A DNA stretch of 37,856 nt. Source: an uncultured Alphaproteobacteria bacterium. Its GTDB lineage: Bacteria; Pseudomonadota; Alphaproteobacteria; Rickettsiales; UBA1997. Under the pieces are notes generated by a model. That model was not told the origin of the DNA. It was given only the letters and a program-made list of their open reading frames with translations, and searched no databases. The DNA lies in NCBI GenBank assembly GCA_903849835.1, contig CAINKA010000167.1, forward strand, positions 1 to 37,856. The letters are read 5' to 3'. The position numbers and the translations under genes are program-made. The first letter of the stretch is position 1. Every line of letters begins with the position of its first letter. This document shows, piece after piece, positions 24,858 through 33,514 of the stretch.

Positions 24858-26048
24858 ATGACCAAACAAACCTTCCAACGCACCAAGCCTCACGTCAACA
24901 TCGGAACCATCGGTCACGTTGATCACGGTAAAACAACTCTTACCGCAGCTATCACGACCTACCTTTCTAAAAGCGGCCTAGCTGAGAAAAAAGGATACGA
25001 TCAAATCGATGCTGCTCCGGAAGAAAAAGAACGCGGTATCACAATCAACACCGCTCACGTGGAATACGAAACTCTTAAAAGACACTATGCCCACGTAGAC
25101 TGCCCAGGCCACGCTGACTATGTTAAAAACATGATCACCGGTGCTGCACAAATGGATGGTGCAATCCTCGTAGTTTCTGCTGCAGACGGTCCAATGCCTC
25201 AAACTCGCGAACATATTCTTCTTGCCAAACAAGTCGGTGTTCCTGCAATCGTTGTCTTCTTGAACAAGGTTGATCAAGTTGAAGATAAAGAACTTCTCGA
25301 CCTAGTAGAAATGGAAGTCCGCGAACTTCTCTCAAAATATGGTTTCCCTGGTGACACTATCCCAATCGTTAAAGGTTCAGCTCTTAAAGCTCTTGAAGGC
25401 GACACTTCTGAATTAGGCGAACCTTCAATGCAGGCTCTAATGGATGCAGTTGATGAATTCATCCCAGAACCAAAACGCCCAGTTGACAAACCTTTCCTAA
25501 TGCCAATCGAAGACGTCTTCTCAATCTCTGGACGTGGAACAGTTGTGACAGGAAGAATCGAAAGAGGCATCGTCAAGATCAACGAAGAAATAGAAATCGT
25601 CGGTCTCAAAGCAACTCAAAAAACAATCTGCACCGGAATCGAAATGTTCCGCAAACTTCTCGACGAAGGACGCGCTGGTGACAATGCCGGAGTTCTTCTC
25701 CGCGGAACAAAAAAAGAAGACGTCGAAAGAGGTCAAGTTCTCTGCAAACCAGGCTCAATCACTCCTCACACTCACTTCGAAACTGAAGTTTATATCCTCA
25801 CAAAAGAAGAAGGTGGACGTCACACTCCATTCTTCAAAAACTACCGTCCTCAATTCTATTTCAGAACCACAGACGTTACAGGATCAGTCACTCTCCCAGA
25901 AGGAGTTGAAATGGTTATGCCAGGAGACAACACAAAACTAAACGTCGAACTAATCGCTCCAATCGCCATGGAAGAAGGTCTACGCTTCGCCATCCGTGAA
26001 GGTGGAAGAACGGTTGGGGCTGGGGTTGTGGCTAAGATTATCAAATAG
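24858..26048 (+). CDS. tuf: Elongation factor Tu
   Basis: EF-Tu brings aminoacyl-tRNA to the ribosome as a GTP complex. The 396-residue product has G1 GHVDHGKTT, G2 RGITINTAHVEYET, G3 DCPGHADYV, G4 NKVDQ and the family's usual end GAGVVAKIIK. It is of normal length and highly conserved. It is followed by tRNA-Trp, secE and nusG, the usual alphaproteobacterial order. No terminator is visible before the tRNA, so readthrough is possible, but the tRNA has its own strong promoter. Confidence 0.99.
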   Translation: MTKQTFQRTKPHVNIGTIGHVDHGKTTLTAAITTYLSKSGLAEKKGYDQIDAAPEEKERGITINTAHVEYETLKRHYAHVDCPGHADYVKNMITGAAQMDGAILVVSAADGPMPQTREHILLAKQVGVPAIVVFLNKVDQVEDKELLDLVEMEVRELLSKYGFPGDTIPIVKGSALKALEGDTSELGEPSMQALMDAVDEFIPEPKRPVDKPFLMPIEDVFSISGRGTVVTGRIERGIVKINEEIEIVGLKATQKTICTGIEMFRKLLDEGRAGDNAGVLLRGTKKEDVERGQVLCKPGSITPHTHFETEVYILTKEEGGRHTPFFKNYRPQFYFRTTDVTGSVTLPEGVEMVMPGDNTKLNVELIAPIAMEEGLRFAIREGGRTVGAGVVAKIIK

Positions 26049-26119
26049 CCTCCAATTTCATAAACTTAAAAGCAGAATAGATGAAACTAAAAATGATCTC
26101 TTATCTTGCTTTGTTTTTT

Positions 26120-26148
26120 TTGACTGGATGCACCACGTTCGATATAAT
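26120..26148 (+). promoter_or_regulatory. Strong sigma-70 promoter of tRNA-Trp-secE-nusG
   Basis: TTGACT (26120-26125), 17 bases, TATAAT (26143-26148). Transcription would start near 26155, about 17 bases before the tRNA. Unlike the six promoters of the shared class, it has a consensus -10 and an AT-rich start region. Confidence 0.85.
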
Positions 26149-26171
26149 TTTCTAAAGTCTACATAAATTCT

Positions 26172-26247
26172 AGGAGCGTAGCTCAACTGGTAGAGTAGCG
26201 GTCTCCAAAACCGTTGGTTGGGGGTTCGACTCCTCTCGCTCCTGCCA
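26172..26247 (+). tRNA. trnW: tRNA-Trp (anticodon CCA)
   Basis: The acceptor stem pairs AGGAGCG with CGCTCCT. D arm GCTC/GAGT, anticodon stem GCGGT/ACCGT with loop CTCCAAA (anticodon CCA), and a T loop TTCGACT are all present. The discriminator base is G and the CCA end is encoded. It lies between tuf and secE, as is typical in alphaproteobacteria. Confidence 0.96.
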
Positions 26248-26256
26248 AAATTTAAT

Positions 26257-26284
26257 CGTAAGTCGTAAGTCGTAAGTCGTAAGT
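26257..26284. repeat. Tandem array, four copies of CGTAAGT
   Basis: Four perfect 7-base units lie directly after tRNA-Trp and before secE. The unit overlaps AGTCGTAAG, which also occurs (reversed) in the direct repeat before dnaJ at 3242-3274. Confidence 0.85.
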
Positions 26285-26320
26285 TAAGCGATGATGATTT
26301 TATGAAAAATTTTTATAAAA

Positions 26321-26497
26321 ATGTTGGCATTTTTTCGTGACGTAATTGAAGAATTAAAAAAACTTCATCTCCCATCCAAAAAAGAAACTTACATCACAAC
26401 TGTCACGATCCTCGTTACAATCACGATCGTTTCTTTAGCAATTTTATTCTCCGATTTTCTAATTTCGAAAATCATTGGAATCATTTTTGGTTTATAA
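26321..26497 (+). CDS. secE: Preprotein translocase subunit SecE
   Basis: SecE is the small membrane subunit that stabilises SecY in the general secretion channel. The 58-residue product has the conserved amphipathic helix FFRDVIEELKKLHLPSKKET (5-24), followed by one membrane helix (about 25-45). This is the minimal single-helix form seen in most bacteria, not the three-helix E. coli type. The ATG at 26321 puts the conserved FFRDV segment at the usual place. It sits between tRNA-Trp and nusG, as expected, and ends 16 bases before the nusG ATG. Confidence 0.95.
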   Translation: MLAFFRDVIEELKKLHLPSKKETYITTVTILVTITIVSLAILFSDFLISKIIGIIFGL

Positions 26498-26513
26498 TTT
26501 TTCACCTCATTCA

Positions 26514-27053
26514 ATGGAAAACAACAACAGCAAGTGGTACATCCTCAATGTCATGGCTGGCCAAGAGAACAAAGTGGCTACAGACATTAAATCCATGATC
26601 ACACGTGGCACAATTGACAAACATGTTTTTGATGCGCTAGTCCCTACAAAACCAATTATAAAAATTAAGAAAGGACAAAAAGTTCAAGAAGCACAAAAAC
26701 TTTTTCCCGGTTACGTTTTCATCAATACAAATTTCGGCGGCGATGCATATAATCTCATAAATTCAATTCCGAAAGTGATGGGATTTCTTGGTGGAAAAAA
26801 TAATCCGCAACCAGTTGGTGACGCTAAAATGCAGGAAATTTTAAATCTTTCTTCCGAACAAAATTCCGACGCTAAAAATGTTATTTTTGAAATCGGAGAA
26901 ACTCTAAATGTAATCGAAGGTCCATTCGAATCTTTCTCTGGAGCGGTTGAAGATTTCGATGTAGAAAAACAAAAGGTAAAAATTTCAGTACTAATTTTTG
27001 GTCGCGCAACATCGGTCGAATTAGACATCAATCAGGTCGAAAAAGTTTCTTAA
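26514..27053 (+). CDS. nusG: Transcription termination/antitermination factor NusG
   Basis: NusG binds the RNA polymerase clamp, aids processivity and links it to Rho or the ribosome. The 179-residue product has the NGN domain (KWYILNVMAGQENKVATDIK, FPGYVFI, VMGFLGG) and a C-terminal KOW domain (GETLNVIEGPFESFSGAVEDF). The ATG at 26514 gives the standard N-terminus; the frame is open 13 codons upstream into secE without family match. Length is normal. rplK follows under its own promoter. Confidence 0.97.
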   Translation: MENNNSKWYILNVMAGQENKVATDIKSMITRGTIDKHVFDALVPTKPIIKIKKGQKVQEAQKLFPGYVFINTNFGGDAYNLINSIPKVMGFLGGKNNPQPVGDAKMQEILNLSSEQNSDAKNVIFEIGETLNVIEGPFESFSGAVEDFDVEKQKVKISVLIFGRATSVELDINQVEKVS

Positions 27054-27073
27054 AAACATTTAAAAAAATACTA

Positions 27074-27109
27074 TTGCAACTTAGTTTTGCAAAAATAGAT
27101 TGCCGCGCC
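27074..27109 (+). promoter_or_regulatory. Promoter of the rplK ribosomal operon (shared GC-start class)
   Basis: TTGCAA (27074-27079), 16 bases, TAGATT (27096-27101), then GCCGCGCC (27102-27109). This is the clearest example of the shared class and would start a leader of about 85 bases before rplK. A second weak -10, TAAAAT (27150-27155), followed by a similar CCGCGCC at 27163-27169, lies further downstream. Confidence 0.65.
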
Positions 27110-27189
27110 TTGCAAAAAGAGGACGGTTTTAAATCCCTTAAGAAGCCAATAAAATCAAGGCTCCGCGCCTCATTCATACAGATTCAAAT

Positions 27190-27630
27190 ATGTCAAAAAA
27201 TACGAAGGAAATTTTGGGCTTGATAAAATTACAAGTCCCATCTGGCAAGGCCAATCCCGCTCCTCCAATTGGCCCAGCTCTTGGTCAAAAAGGTTTGAAC
27301 ATCATGGAATTTTGTAAGCAATTTAATGCTATGAAATTCGATTACGATCTTGGCACTCCAATCCCAGTTACAATCACTGCTTACAAAGATAAATCTTTTA
27401 CTTTCACAACAAAAAATCCTCCGGTTTCTTTCTTGATCATGAAGGAAATTAAATTGGAAAAAGGATCTTCCACACCTGGAAAAGAAAGCGCTGGAAAAAT
27501 CACGATGACGCAAATCAGAAACGTCGCCAAGAAAAAAATGGTCGATATGAACGCAACCGATCTCGAGGCCTGCGCTCAAATGGTAAAAGGTTCCGCCACT
27601 TCAATGGGCTTGGAAGTAGTAGAAGGATAA
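27190..27630 (+). CDS. rplK: 50S ribosomal protein L11
   Basis: L11 forms part of the GTPase-associated centre on 23S rRNA and is needed for RelA to sense starvation. The 146-residue product shows LQVPSGKANPAPPIGPALGQ near the start, then KQFNAMKFDYDLGTPIPV and the C-terminal RNA-binding domain ending in VKGSATSMGLEV. Normal length and start. It leads rplA, rplJ and rplL, with 18 bases to rplA. Confidence 0.98.
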   Translation: MSKNTKEILGLIKLQVPSGKANPAPPIGPALGQKGLNIMEFCKQFNAMKFDYDLGTPIPVTITAYKDKSFTFTTKNPPVSFLIMKEIKLEKGSSTPGKESAGKITMTQIRNVAKKKMVDMNATDLEACAQMVKGSATSMGLEVVEG

Positions 27631-27648
27631 TTTTTAAAATAATTCGCG

Positions 27649-28350
27649 ATGACTGAAATCAAAAAGAAAAAAGTAAAAAAAATTGAACTTGCCGAAATGC
27701 ACTCAGCTGCAAATTTGGATGAAGCAATTCAAAAAGTTCAAAAACTTGGTGCCGAAAAAAAGCGTAAATTTGTCGAATCTGTTGATATCGCCGTAAATTT
27801 AGGAATCGACGCGAAACAATCAGATCAAACAGTTAAAGGCTCAGTTCTTTTGCCTCACGGCTCTGGTAAAAAAGTAAAAGTTATTGTTTTCGCTTCAAAT
27901 GAAGATCAAAGAAAATCAGCGCTTGAAGCTGGTGCTTCAATGGTTGGTCTTGAAGATCTCGTCGCAAAAATTGAAGAAGGATTTTTAGATTTCGATGTCT
28001 GCGTCGCAACTCCAGACGTCATGCAAAAAATTAGCAAAATCGCCAAAAAGCTTGGGCCCCGCGGTTTGATGCCAAGTCCTAAAAATGGCACTGTCACTGC
28101 CGACGTAAAAAAAGCAGTTTCCGATGCATTAAAAGGCAAAGTTAATTTTAAGAATGACAAGGCTGGAACGGTTCACTGCCTAGTCGGAAGACTTGATTTC
28201 GATTCTAACTCTTTGGCTGAAAATACTAAGGCAATCATCAAGGCAATCAAAGATGCGAAGCCAGAAAATGCTAAAGGAAAATTCATAAAAGAATTTTTTC
28301 TCAACACAACTATGGGGCCATCAGTGCAAGTCGCTGTTGATTCTCTGTAA
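27649..28350 (+). CDS. rplA: 50S ribosomal protein L1
   Basis: L1 builds the mobile stalk at the ribosomal E site and, in many bacteria, represses translation of its own operon. The 233-residue product has the conserved RKFVESVDIAVNLGIDAK, VLLPHGSGK, GPRGLMPSPKNGTVT and the end TTMGPSVQVAVDSL. Length is normal. A lysine-rich N-terminal stretch is present. Tight spacing to rplJ (17 bases) suggests one transcript. Confidence 0.98.
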   Translation: MTEIKKKKVKKIELAEMHSAANLDEAIQKVQKLGAEKKRKFVESVDIAVNLGIDAKQSDQTVKGSVLLPHGSGKKVKVIVFASNEDQRKSALEAGASMVGLEDLVAKIEEGFLDFDVCVATPDVMQKISKIAKKLGPRGLMPSPKNGTVTADVKKAVSDALKGKVNFKNDKAGTVHCLVGRLDFDSNSLAENTKAIIKAIKDAKPENAKGKFIKEFFLNTTMGPSVQVAVDSL

Positions 28351-28367
28351 AAATAATTTCCTAAAAA

Positions 28368-28862
28368 ATGGATAAGAATCAAAAATCAGCGCTAGTCTCT
28401 TCGTTGAAAGACAAGCTTACCAGTAGTGCTTTCGTGTCCATAGTACATTATCGCGGCATGGACGACAAACAGCTTTACGATCTTCGAATCGCTCTAAAAT
28501 CAAAGGGATGCAACATGAAAATTGCAAAAAACACTTTGATAAAAGTTGCGCTTAAAGGCACTGATCTCGAAATCCTAACTCCTCATTTAAGCGGTCCAAC
28601 TGCAATTCTTTACTCGCAAGATCCCGTGGCTCTAGCTAAAGCAGTATCTGACATGGTTAAAAAAGTTGAAGTTTTAAAAATCAAAATCGGCTATTTCAAC
28701 AAAGCTCTCGTCACAGAAAGTGCGATCAAAGAAATGGCAAAACTAGGTTCTTTGGGAGAAGTTCGCTCTTCATTCCTTGGTCTTCTCAAAGGAGCTCAAT
28801 CGAAGTTTGTAAGAATCCTAAGCGCTCCAGAGCAAGGCTTTGCAAGCTTGAAACAATCCTAA
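28368..28862 (+). CDS. rplJ: 50S ribosomal protein L10
   Basis: L10 anchors the L7/L12 dimers to the large subunit. The 164-residue product has the N-terminal RNA-binding domain (YRGMDDKQLYDLRIALKSKG, KIAKNTLIKVAL), then GPTAILYSQDPV and a C-terminal helix for L12 binding. The short gap to rplA leaves little room for the long L10-binding leader of E. coli, so feedback, if present, acts elsewhere. Confidence 0.97.
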   Translation: MDKNQKSALVSSLKDKLTSSAFVSIVHYRGMDDKQLYDLRIALKSKGCNMKIAKNTLIKVALKGTDLEILTPHLSGPTAILYSQDPVALAKAVSDMVKKVEVLKIKIGYFNKALVTESAIKEMAKLGSLGEVRSSFLGLLKGAQSKFVRILSAPEQGFASLKQS

Positions 28863-28909
28863 ATTTTTCTCTCAATCTCTTTTTATTAACATCAATCAAC
28901 AGGTAAAAA

Positions 28910-29284
28910 ATGTCCGCTAATCTCGAACAACTATCAGAAACTTTATCAGCTTTAACAGTTCTAGAACTTGCTGATCTCAGCAAAAAGCTTGAAGAAAAAT
29001 GGGGCGTGTCTGCCGCATCATTCGCAGTTGCTGCCGCTCCCGGAGCTGGCGCTGCTGCTGTTGCGGAAGTTAAAGACAAATTTGAAATTGTTTTGACTGC
29101 AGTCGGAGAAAATAAAATCAACGTTATCAAAGAAGTTAGAGTCATTACTGGACTTGGTTTGAAAGAAGCAAAAGACCTAGTTGAAGCTGCTCCAAAAACA
29201 GTAAAATCTGATGTCCCTACAGCAGAAGCAGAAGAAATTAAAAAGAAGCTCGAAGCAGCTGGCGCTAAAGTTGAATTGAAATAG
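28910..29284 (+). CDS. rplL: 50S ribosomal protein L7/L12
   Basis: L7/L12 is the flexible stalk protein that recruits translational GTPases. The 124-residue product has an N-terminal dimer and L10-binding domain (LEQLSETLSALTVLELADLSKKLEEKW), an Ala/Gly-rich hinge, and the C-terminal factor-binding domain (VIKEVRVITGLGLKEAKDLVE). A GGTAAA-type site precedes the ATG. A hairpin terminator follows 13 bases after the stop. Confidence 0.98.
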   Translation: MSANLEQLSETLSALTVLELADLSKKLEEKWGVSAASFAVAAAPGAGAAAVAEVKDKFEIVLTAVGENKINVIKEVRVITGLGLKEAKDLVEAAPKTVKSDVPTAEAEEIKKKLEAAGAKVELK

Positions 29285-29296
29285 TTTTTTATTTTT

Positions 29297-29334
29297 AAGC
29301 CAATCCACTTTCAATTTTAGGTGGATTGGCTTTT
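29297..29334 (+). terminator. rplL-rpoB intergenic terminator/attenuator
   Basis: AAGCCAATCCAC (29297-29308) pairs fully with GTGGATTGGCTT (29321-29332) around a 12-base loop. The T tract is only four bases before GGC. A strong stem with a short T run fits partial termination, as at the E. coli rplL-rpoB attenuator, letting ribosomal protein output exceed polymerase output. Confidence 0.72.
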
Positions 29335-29354
29335 GGCATTTTCATCATCCGGAA

Positions 29355-29397
29355 TTGGATAATCCAAACCGGTGGGCGAGCCAATCCTCGCCACTAC
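29355..29397. repeat. Possible degenerate family B repeat upstream of rpoB
   Basis: A short palindrome TTGGATAATCCAA (29355-29367) is followed by a hairpin of GTGGGCGAG and CTCGCCAC (29372-29394, one bulge). Read on the minus strand the right end is TGTAGTGGCG, close to the family B start TGTAGGGGCG. It fills most of the gap before rpoB. Confidence 0.4.
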
Positions 29398-29420
29398 ATC
29401 ATCTCAAATAAAAGGGGTAT

Positions 29421-32400
29421 ATGGTTCAAGTTCGCAATTTTGATCAAGCTCTCTTAAGAAAAAGCTTCAGCAATAGCAAAGATAGGGAGGCAATTCCTCA
29501 TCTCATCTCTCTCCAAAAAGATTCTTACGAAAAATTTTTACAGGCCAATATCGCGTCAGAAAAACGTGAAAATGTCGGCATTCAGTCTGTCTTCAATTCA
29601 TTCTTTCCGCTCTCTGATTCAGCTGGTCGCGTGACCATTGAGTTTGTCAGTTATTCTCTTGGCGAATCAAAATACGAATCTTACGAATGCTTGTCAGCTG
29701 GAAGAACTTTTTCTGCTCCACTTCGAGCTCAGTTACGCTTGATCCTATGGCATCAAGAAGAAGGCAGTGAAGTTAAAGAAATCCGTTCAATCAAAGAACA
29801 AGAAGTTTATCTCTGCGAAATTCCTTTGATGACAGAAACCGGAAGCTTCATCGTCAACGGCGCGGAAAGAGTTATCGTTTCTCAAATGCGTCGCGCACCG
29901 GGAGTTTTCTTCGACAGCGAAAATGTAAAACTTTCTGGCTCTAAATCTTACACCGCAAAAATCATCCCTCACATCGGCTCATGGCTTGATTTCGAATTTG
30001 ACAGCAAAGACATCCTTCACTTCCGCGTTGATAAAAAAAGAAAAATCCCAGCTTCATCCTTGCTACGCGCAATTGGAATGACTGCGGAATCAATGATCAA
30101 AACATTCTACGGCTCTGCCGATGCCATCCTAACTAAAAAAGGCTGGGCATTAAAATTCGATGCCGAAGCTTTCAACGGGAAAAAATCTCCTTACAACTTA
30201 GTCTGTGCTGAAACCGGTCAAATAAAGGTTGAAGAGGGTGTAAAGCTTAATCGCAAAATTCTTGAGAAGCTGAAAGAAGAAAAATTCCAACATTACCTCC
30301 TCACTGAAGAAGTGTTGCTTGGCTATGTAGTCGCTCAAGATTTAATCGAGTCTGACACTGGAGAATTGCTGCTCGAAGCCGGCTCAATCGTTACCACAGA
30401 AAGTTTGGAAATTTTGCAAAAATTAAATTTCGAAACCATCGCCGTCGTAAATCCTAGCAAAGCGGACATCGGACCATACCTCTACAACACGATGCTCGTT
30501 GATAAAAACCCAACTCAAAAAGATGCTTTGTCCGACATTTACAAAGCAATCAGGCTTGGTGAGGCTCCGTCATCTTTCGAAGTTGCTAAAAATTATTTTG
30601 AAAATCTTTTTTTCTCCGATGCTCGCTACAACTTGTCCGATGTTGGCAGAATGAAAATGAATCACCGTTTAGGATTGGAAATTGACAAAGATCTTCTCTT
30701 CCTAACTCACAAAGACATCGAGCAAACGATCAAAATTCTTAGCCTGATCAAACATAATGATCTCAAAACTGACGACATCGACAACCTCGCAAACCGCCGT
30801 GTTCGCGCAGTTGGCGAATTGATCGAAAATCAACTTCGCATCGGAATGTCGCGCATCGAGAAATCGATCGTTGAAAAAATGAACTCGGTTGAAGTCGACA
30901 CGATCATGCCGCAAAGCTTGATCAATTCCAAACCGCTAATCACTGCGGTGAAAGATTTTTTCGCCACTTCGCAGCTTTCACAATTCATGGATCAAACCAA
31001 TCCACTTGCTGACATCACTCACAAGCGTCGCCTTTCCGCACTCGGACCAGGGGGCCTTACTCGTGAAAGAGCTGGCTTCGAAGTCCGCGACGTTCATCCA
31101 ACTCACTATGGCCGTATCTGTCCGATTGAAACTCCTGAAGGTCCGAATATCGGTTTGATCAACAGCTTGGCAACCTACGCCCGCGTCAATAATTACGGCT
31201 TCATCGAAACGCCTTACCGCAAAGTTGTTAACGGAAAAATTACCGACGAAGTAAAATATCTTTCCGCGATGGAAGAAGTTGACTTCGCTGTCGCGCCTTC
31301 AACCAACAATGTCGACGACAAGGGGAATATCAAAGCTGACTTGGTGAGCTGCCGTAAAAACGGTGAATTCGTCATGCTAACGCCAGACAAAATCGACTAT
31401 ATCGACGTCTCAACCAAACAAATCGTTTCGATCGCAACCACCTTGATTCCCTTCTTGGAAAATGACGATGCGAATCGCGCTTTGATGGGTTCTAACATGC
31501 AACGTCAAGCCGTGCCATTGCTTCGTCCAGATGCTCCGCTAATTGGAACTGGCATGGAAGCTGTGATCGCTGCAGACTCTGGTGCCGCAGTTCGCGCTAA
31601 AAAAGATGGAATCGTAAAATTTGTTGATGCTTCAAAAATCGTTGTCGAATCAATGGATGCAGGCATTCCACACATCGATGTTTATAACCTGTCGAAATAT
31701 GTCAGAACCAACCAAGACACTTGCATCAACCAAAGACCAACAATCGAAACTGGTCAAAAAGTAAAAGCTGGCCAAATTATTTCCGACGGACACAGCATTG
31801 CCAACGGTGAAATCGCTCTCGGAAAAAATGTTCGCGTCGCATTCATGCCTTGGAATGGCTACAATTTTGAAGACTCAATCATCATTTCCGAAAAACTTTT
31901 ATCCGACGACACCTTCACTTCAATCCACATCGAAGAGCTAGAAATCGTTGCTCGCGACACTCGCTTAGGGCCTGAAGAAATCACTCGCGACATTCCAAAT
32001 GTTAGCGAAGAAATTTTGGCCAAGCTCGACGAAGAAGGCATCATCCACATCGGCGCTGAAGTTCAGCCGGGAGATTTATTGGTTGGAAAAACTACTCCAA
32101 AAAGCGAGTCGCCAATGACTCCGGAAGAAAAATTATTGAAAGTAATTTTTGGTGAAAAAGCTTCTGACGTGAAGGATTCTTCGCTTTACGCCTCCACTGG
32201 AATCAGCGGGACTGTAGTCGATGTAAAAGTTTTCTCTCGCAAAGGTATCGAAAAAGATGAGCGCTCGATTTACATCGAAATGCAGCAAATCGAAGATTTA
32301 TCCAAACGTAAAAATCTAAAAATTTCTTTCTTGGAAAACTCTTTGAAAGACGCTTTGCTTGATATTTTCGACGGCAAAAAAATCACAAATAACGTCGATA

Positions 32401-33506
32401 AAATTAAAGCAAAATCAAAGCTTGAAGCCAAAGAACTAGCAGCTCTGTCAAAAAATCTTTTGGTAAAAATTGTTGTTGATGATTCCAAAACCATGGACAT
32501 GGCTGAAAAGCTCATCAAATCAAACAGCAAAAAAATTGCTGAGATCGAAAAAGAATTCAGCGACAAAGTTGCACGTATCAAGGCCGGAGACGAGTTAGGA
32601 CAAGGCGTATTAAAAATCGTAAAAGTTTACGTCGCTTCAAAATATCGTCTGCAACCAGGTGATAAAATGGCGGGACGTCACGGAAATAAAGGCGTCGTTT
32701 CAAAAATCGCTCCAATCGAAGACATGCCTTATTCATCAGATGGACAACCAGTCGACATCCTTTTGAACCCACTGGGCGTGCCTTCTCGTATGAATATCGG
32801 ACAAATTCTTGAAACTCATTTAGGCTTCGCTTCAAAAGAACTTGGAAAACAAATTGGTAAAATTTTGGATCAAGCTTCTGCGAAAAAAGCTGAATTCGTA
32901 AAACAGCTTCGTGATAAAATTTTGGCAATTTATTCGTCAGAAGATGAAGGCAAAAAAATCAAATCCATGTCTGACAATGATTTGATTTTATTCGCCTCAA
33001 CTCTCAAAGATGGAATACATTTTGCGACCGGAATTTTTGAAGGCGCAAAAGAAGAATATATCTCCAAACTCCTTGAAATTGCTGGGCTAGACACCTCTGG
33101 CCAAATTGAACTTTTTGACGGAAAAACCGGAGAAAAATTCGATCGCAAAATCACTGTCGGCTACATTTACATGCTGAAACTGCATCACTTGGTTGACGAT
33201 AAAATCCACGCTCGTTCGATCGGACCTTACAGTCTCATCACTCAACAACCTCTCGGTGGTAAGTCACATTTCGGTGGTCAACGTTTTGGTGAAATGGAAT
33301 GTTGGGCACTTCAAGCCTACGGCGCGGCTTATTCTCTACAAGAAATGCTCACCGTCAAATCAGACGATGTGGTTGGTAGAATTAAAATTTACGAATCCAT
33401 CATCCAAGGAAACCAAAATTTCAATTGCGGCATCCCTGAATCTTTCAACGTGATGATCAAGGAAGTTCGCTCTTTGGGTCTGAATATCGAATTGGTAGAA
33501 AAATAA
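29421..33506 (+). CDS. rpoB: DNA-directed RNA polymerase subunit beta
   Basis: RpoB forms half of the catalytic core of RNA polymerase. The 1361-residue product is of normal length and carries all landmark regions: SQLSQFMDQTNPLADITHKR (rifampicin pocket), GLTRERAGFEVRDVHPTHYG, ETPEGPNIGLINSL, GYNFEDSIIISE, and the C-terminal LGGKSHFGGQRFGEMECWAL clamp segment. The main rifampicin-contact residues (E. coli Q513, D516, H526, R529, S531) are present, so the target looks sensitive. AAAGGGG just before the ATG is a good ribosome-binding site. A family B repeat separates it from rpoC. Confidence 0.99.
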   Translation: MVQVRNFDQALLRKSFSNSKDREAIPHLISLQKDSYEKFLQANIASEKRENVGIQSVFNSFFPLSDSAGRVTIEFVSYSLGESKYESYECLSAGRTFSAPLRAQLRLILWHQEEGSEVKEIRSIKEQEVYLCEIPLMTETGSFIVNGAERVIVSQMRRAPGVFFDSENVKLSGSKSYTAKIIPHIGSWLDFEFDSKDILHFRVDKKRKIPASSLLRAIGMTAESMIKTFYGSADAILTKKGWALKFDAEAFNGKKSPYNLVCAETGQIKVEEGVKLNRKILEKLKEEKFQHYLLTEEVLLGYVVAQDLIESDTGELLLEAGSIVTTESLEILQKLNFETIAVVNPSKADIGPYLYNTMLVDKNPTQKDALSDIYKAIRLGEAPSSFEVAKNYFENLFFSDARYNLSDVGRMKMNHRLGLEIDKDLLFLTHKDIEQTIKILSLIKHNDLKTDDIDNLANRRVRAVGELIENQLRIGMSRIEKSIVEKMNSVEVDTIMPQSLINSKPLITAVKDFFATSQLSQFMDQTNPLADITHKRRLSALGPGGLTRERAGFEVRDVHPTHYGRICPIETPEGPNIGLINSLATYARVNNYGFIETPYRKVVNGKITDEVKYLSAMEEVDFAVAPSTNNVDDKGNIKADLVSCRKNGEFVMLTPDKIDYIDVSTKQIVSIATTLIPFLENDDANRALMGSNMQRQAVPLLRPDAPLIGTGMEAVIAADSGAAVRAKKDGIVKFVDASKIVVESMDAGIPHIDVYNLSKYVRTNQDTCINQRPTIETGQKVKAGQIISDGHSIANGEIALGKNVRVAFMPWNGYNFEDSIIISEKLLSDDTFTSIHIEELEIVARDTRLGPEEITRDIPNVSEEILAKLDEEGIIHIGAEVQPGDLLVGKTTPKSESPMTPEEKLLKVIFGEKASDVKDSSLYASTGISGTVVDVKVFSRKGIEKDERSIYIEMQQIEDLSKRKNLKISFLENSLKDALLDIFDGKKITNNVDKIKAKSKLEAKELAALSKNLLVKIVVDDSKTMDMAEKLIKSNSKKIAEIEKEFSDKVARIKAGDELGQGVLKIVKVYVASKYRLQPGDKMAGRHGNKGVVSKIAPIEDMPYSSDGQPVDILLNPLGVPSRMNIGQILETHLGFASKELGKQIGKILDQASAKKAEFVKQLRDKILAIYSSEDEGKKIKSMSDNDLILFASTLKDGIHFATGIFEGAKEEYISKLLEIAGLDTSGQIELFDGKTGEKFDRKITVGYIYMLKLHHLVDDKIHARSIGPYSLITQQPLGGKSHFGGQRFGEMECWALQAYGAAYSLQEMLTVKSDDVVGRIKIYESIIQGNQNFNCGIPESFNVMIKEVRSLGLNIELVEK

Positions 33507-33514
33507 ATTCCCTT

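Noticed and set aside
26081..26155. A 24-codon open frame reading like a tiny lipoprotein signal (ends LTGCTTFDIIF)
   Set aside because: It spans the -35 TTGACT and -10 TATAAT of the tRNA-Trp promoter almost exactly. The mature part would be eight residues and no good ribosome-binding site precedes it. The lipobox is most simply a by-product of promoter sequence.
26257..26284. Possible CRISPR array
   Set aside because: The 7-base units are contiguous with no spacers, and no cas gene is present.
31000..31070. Possible rifampicin-resistance change in rpoB (QTNP in place of the E. coli QNNP)
   Set aside because: The main resistance positions are unchanged, and the Asn-to-Thr difference could be ordinary lineage variation; no resistance can be claimed.
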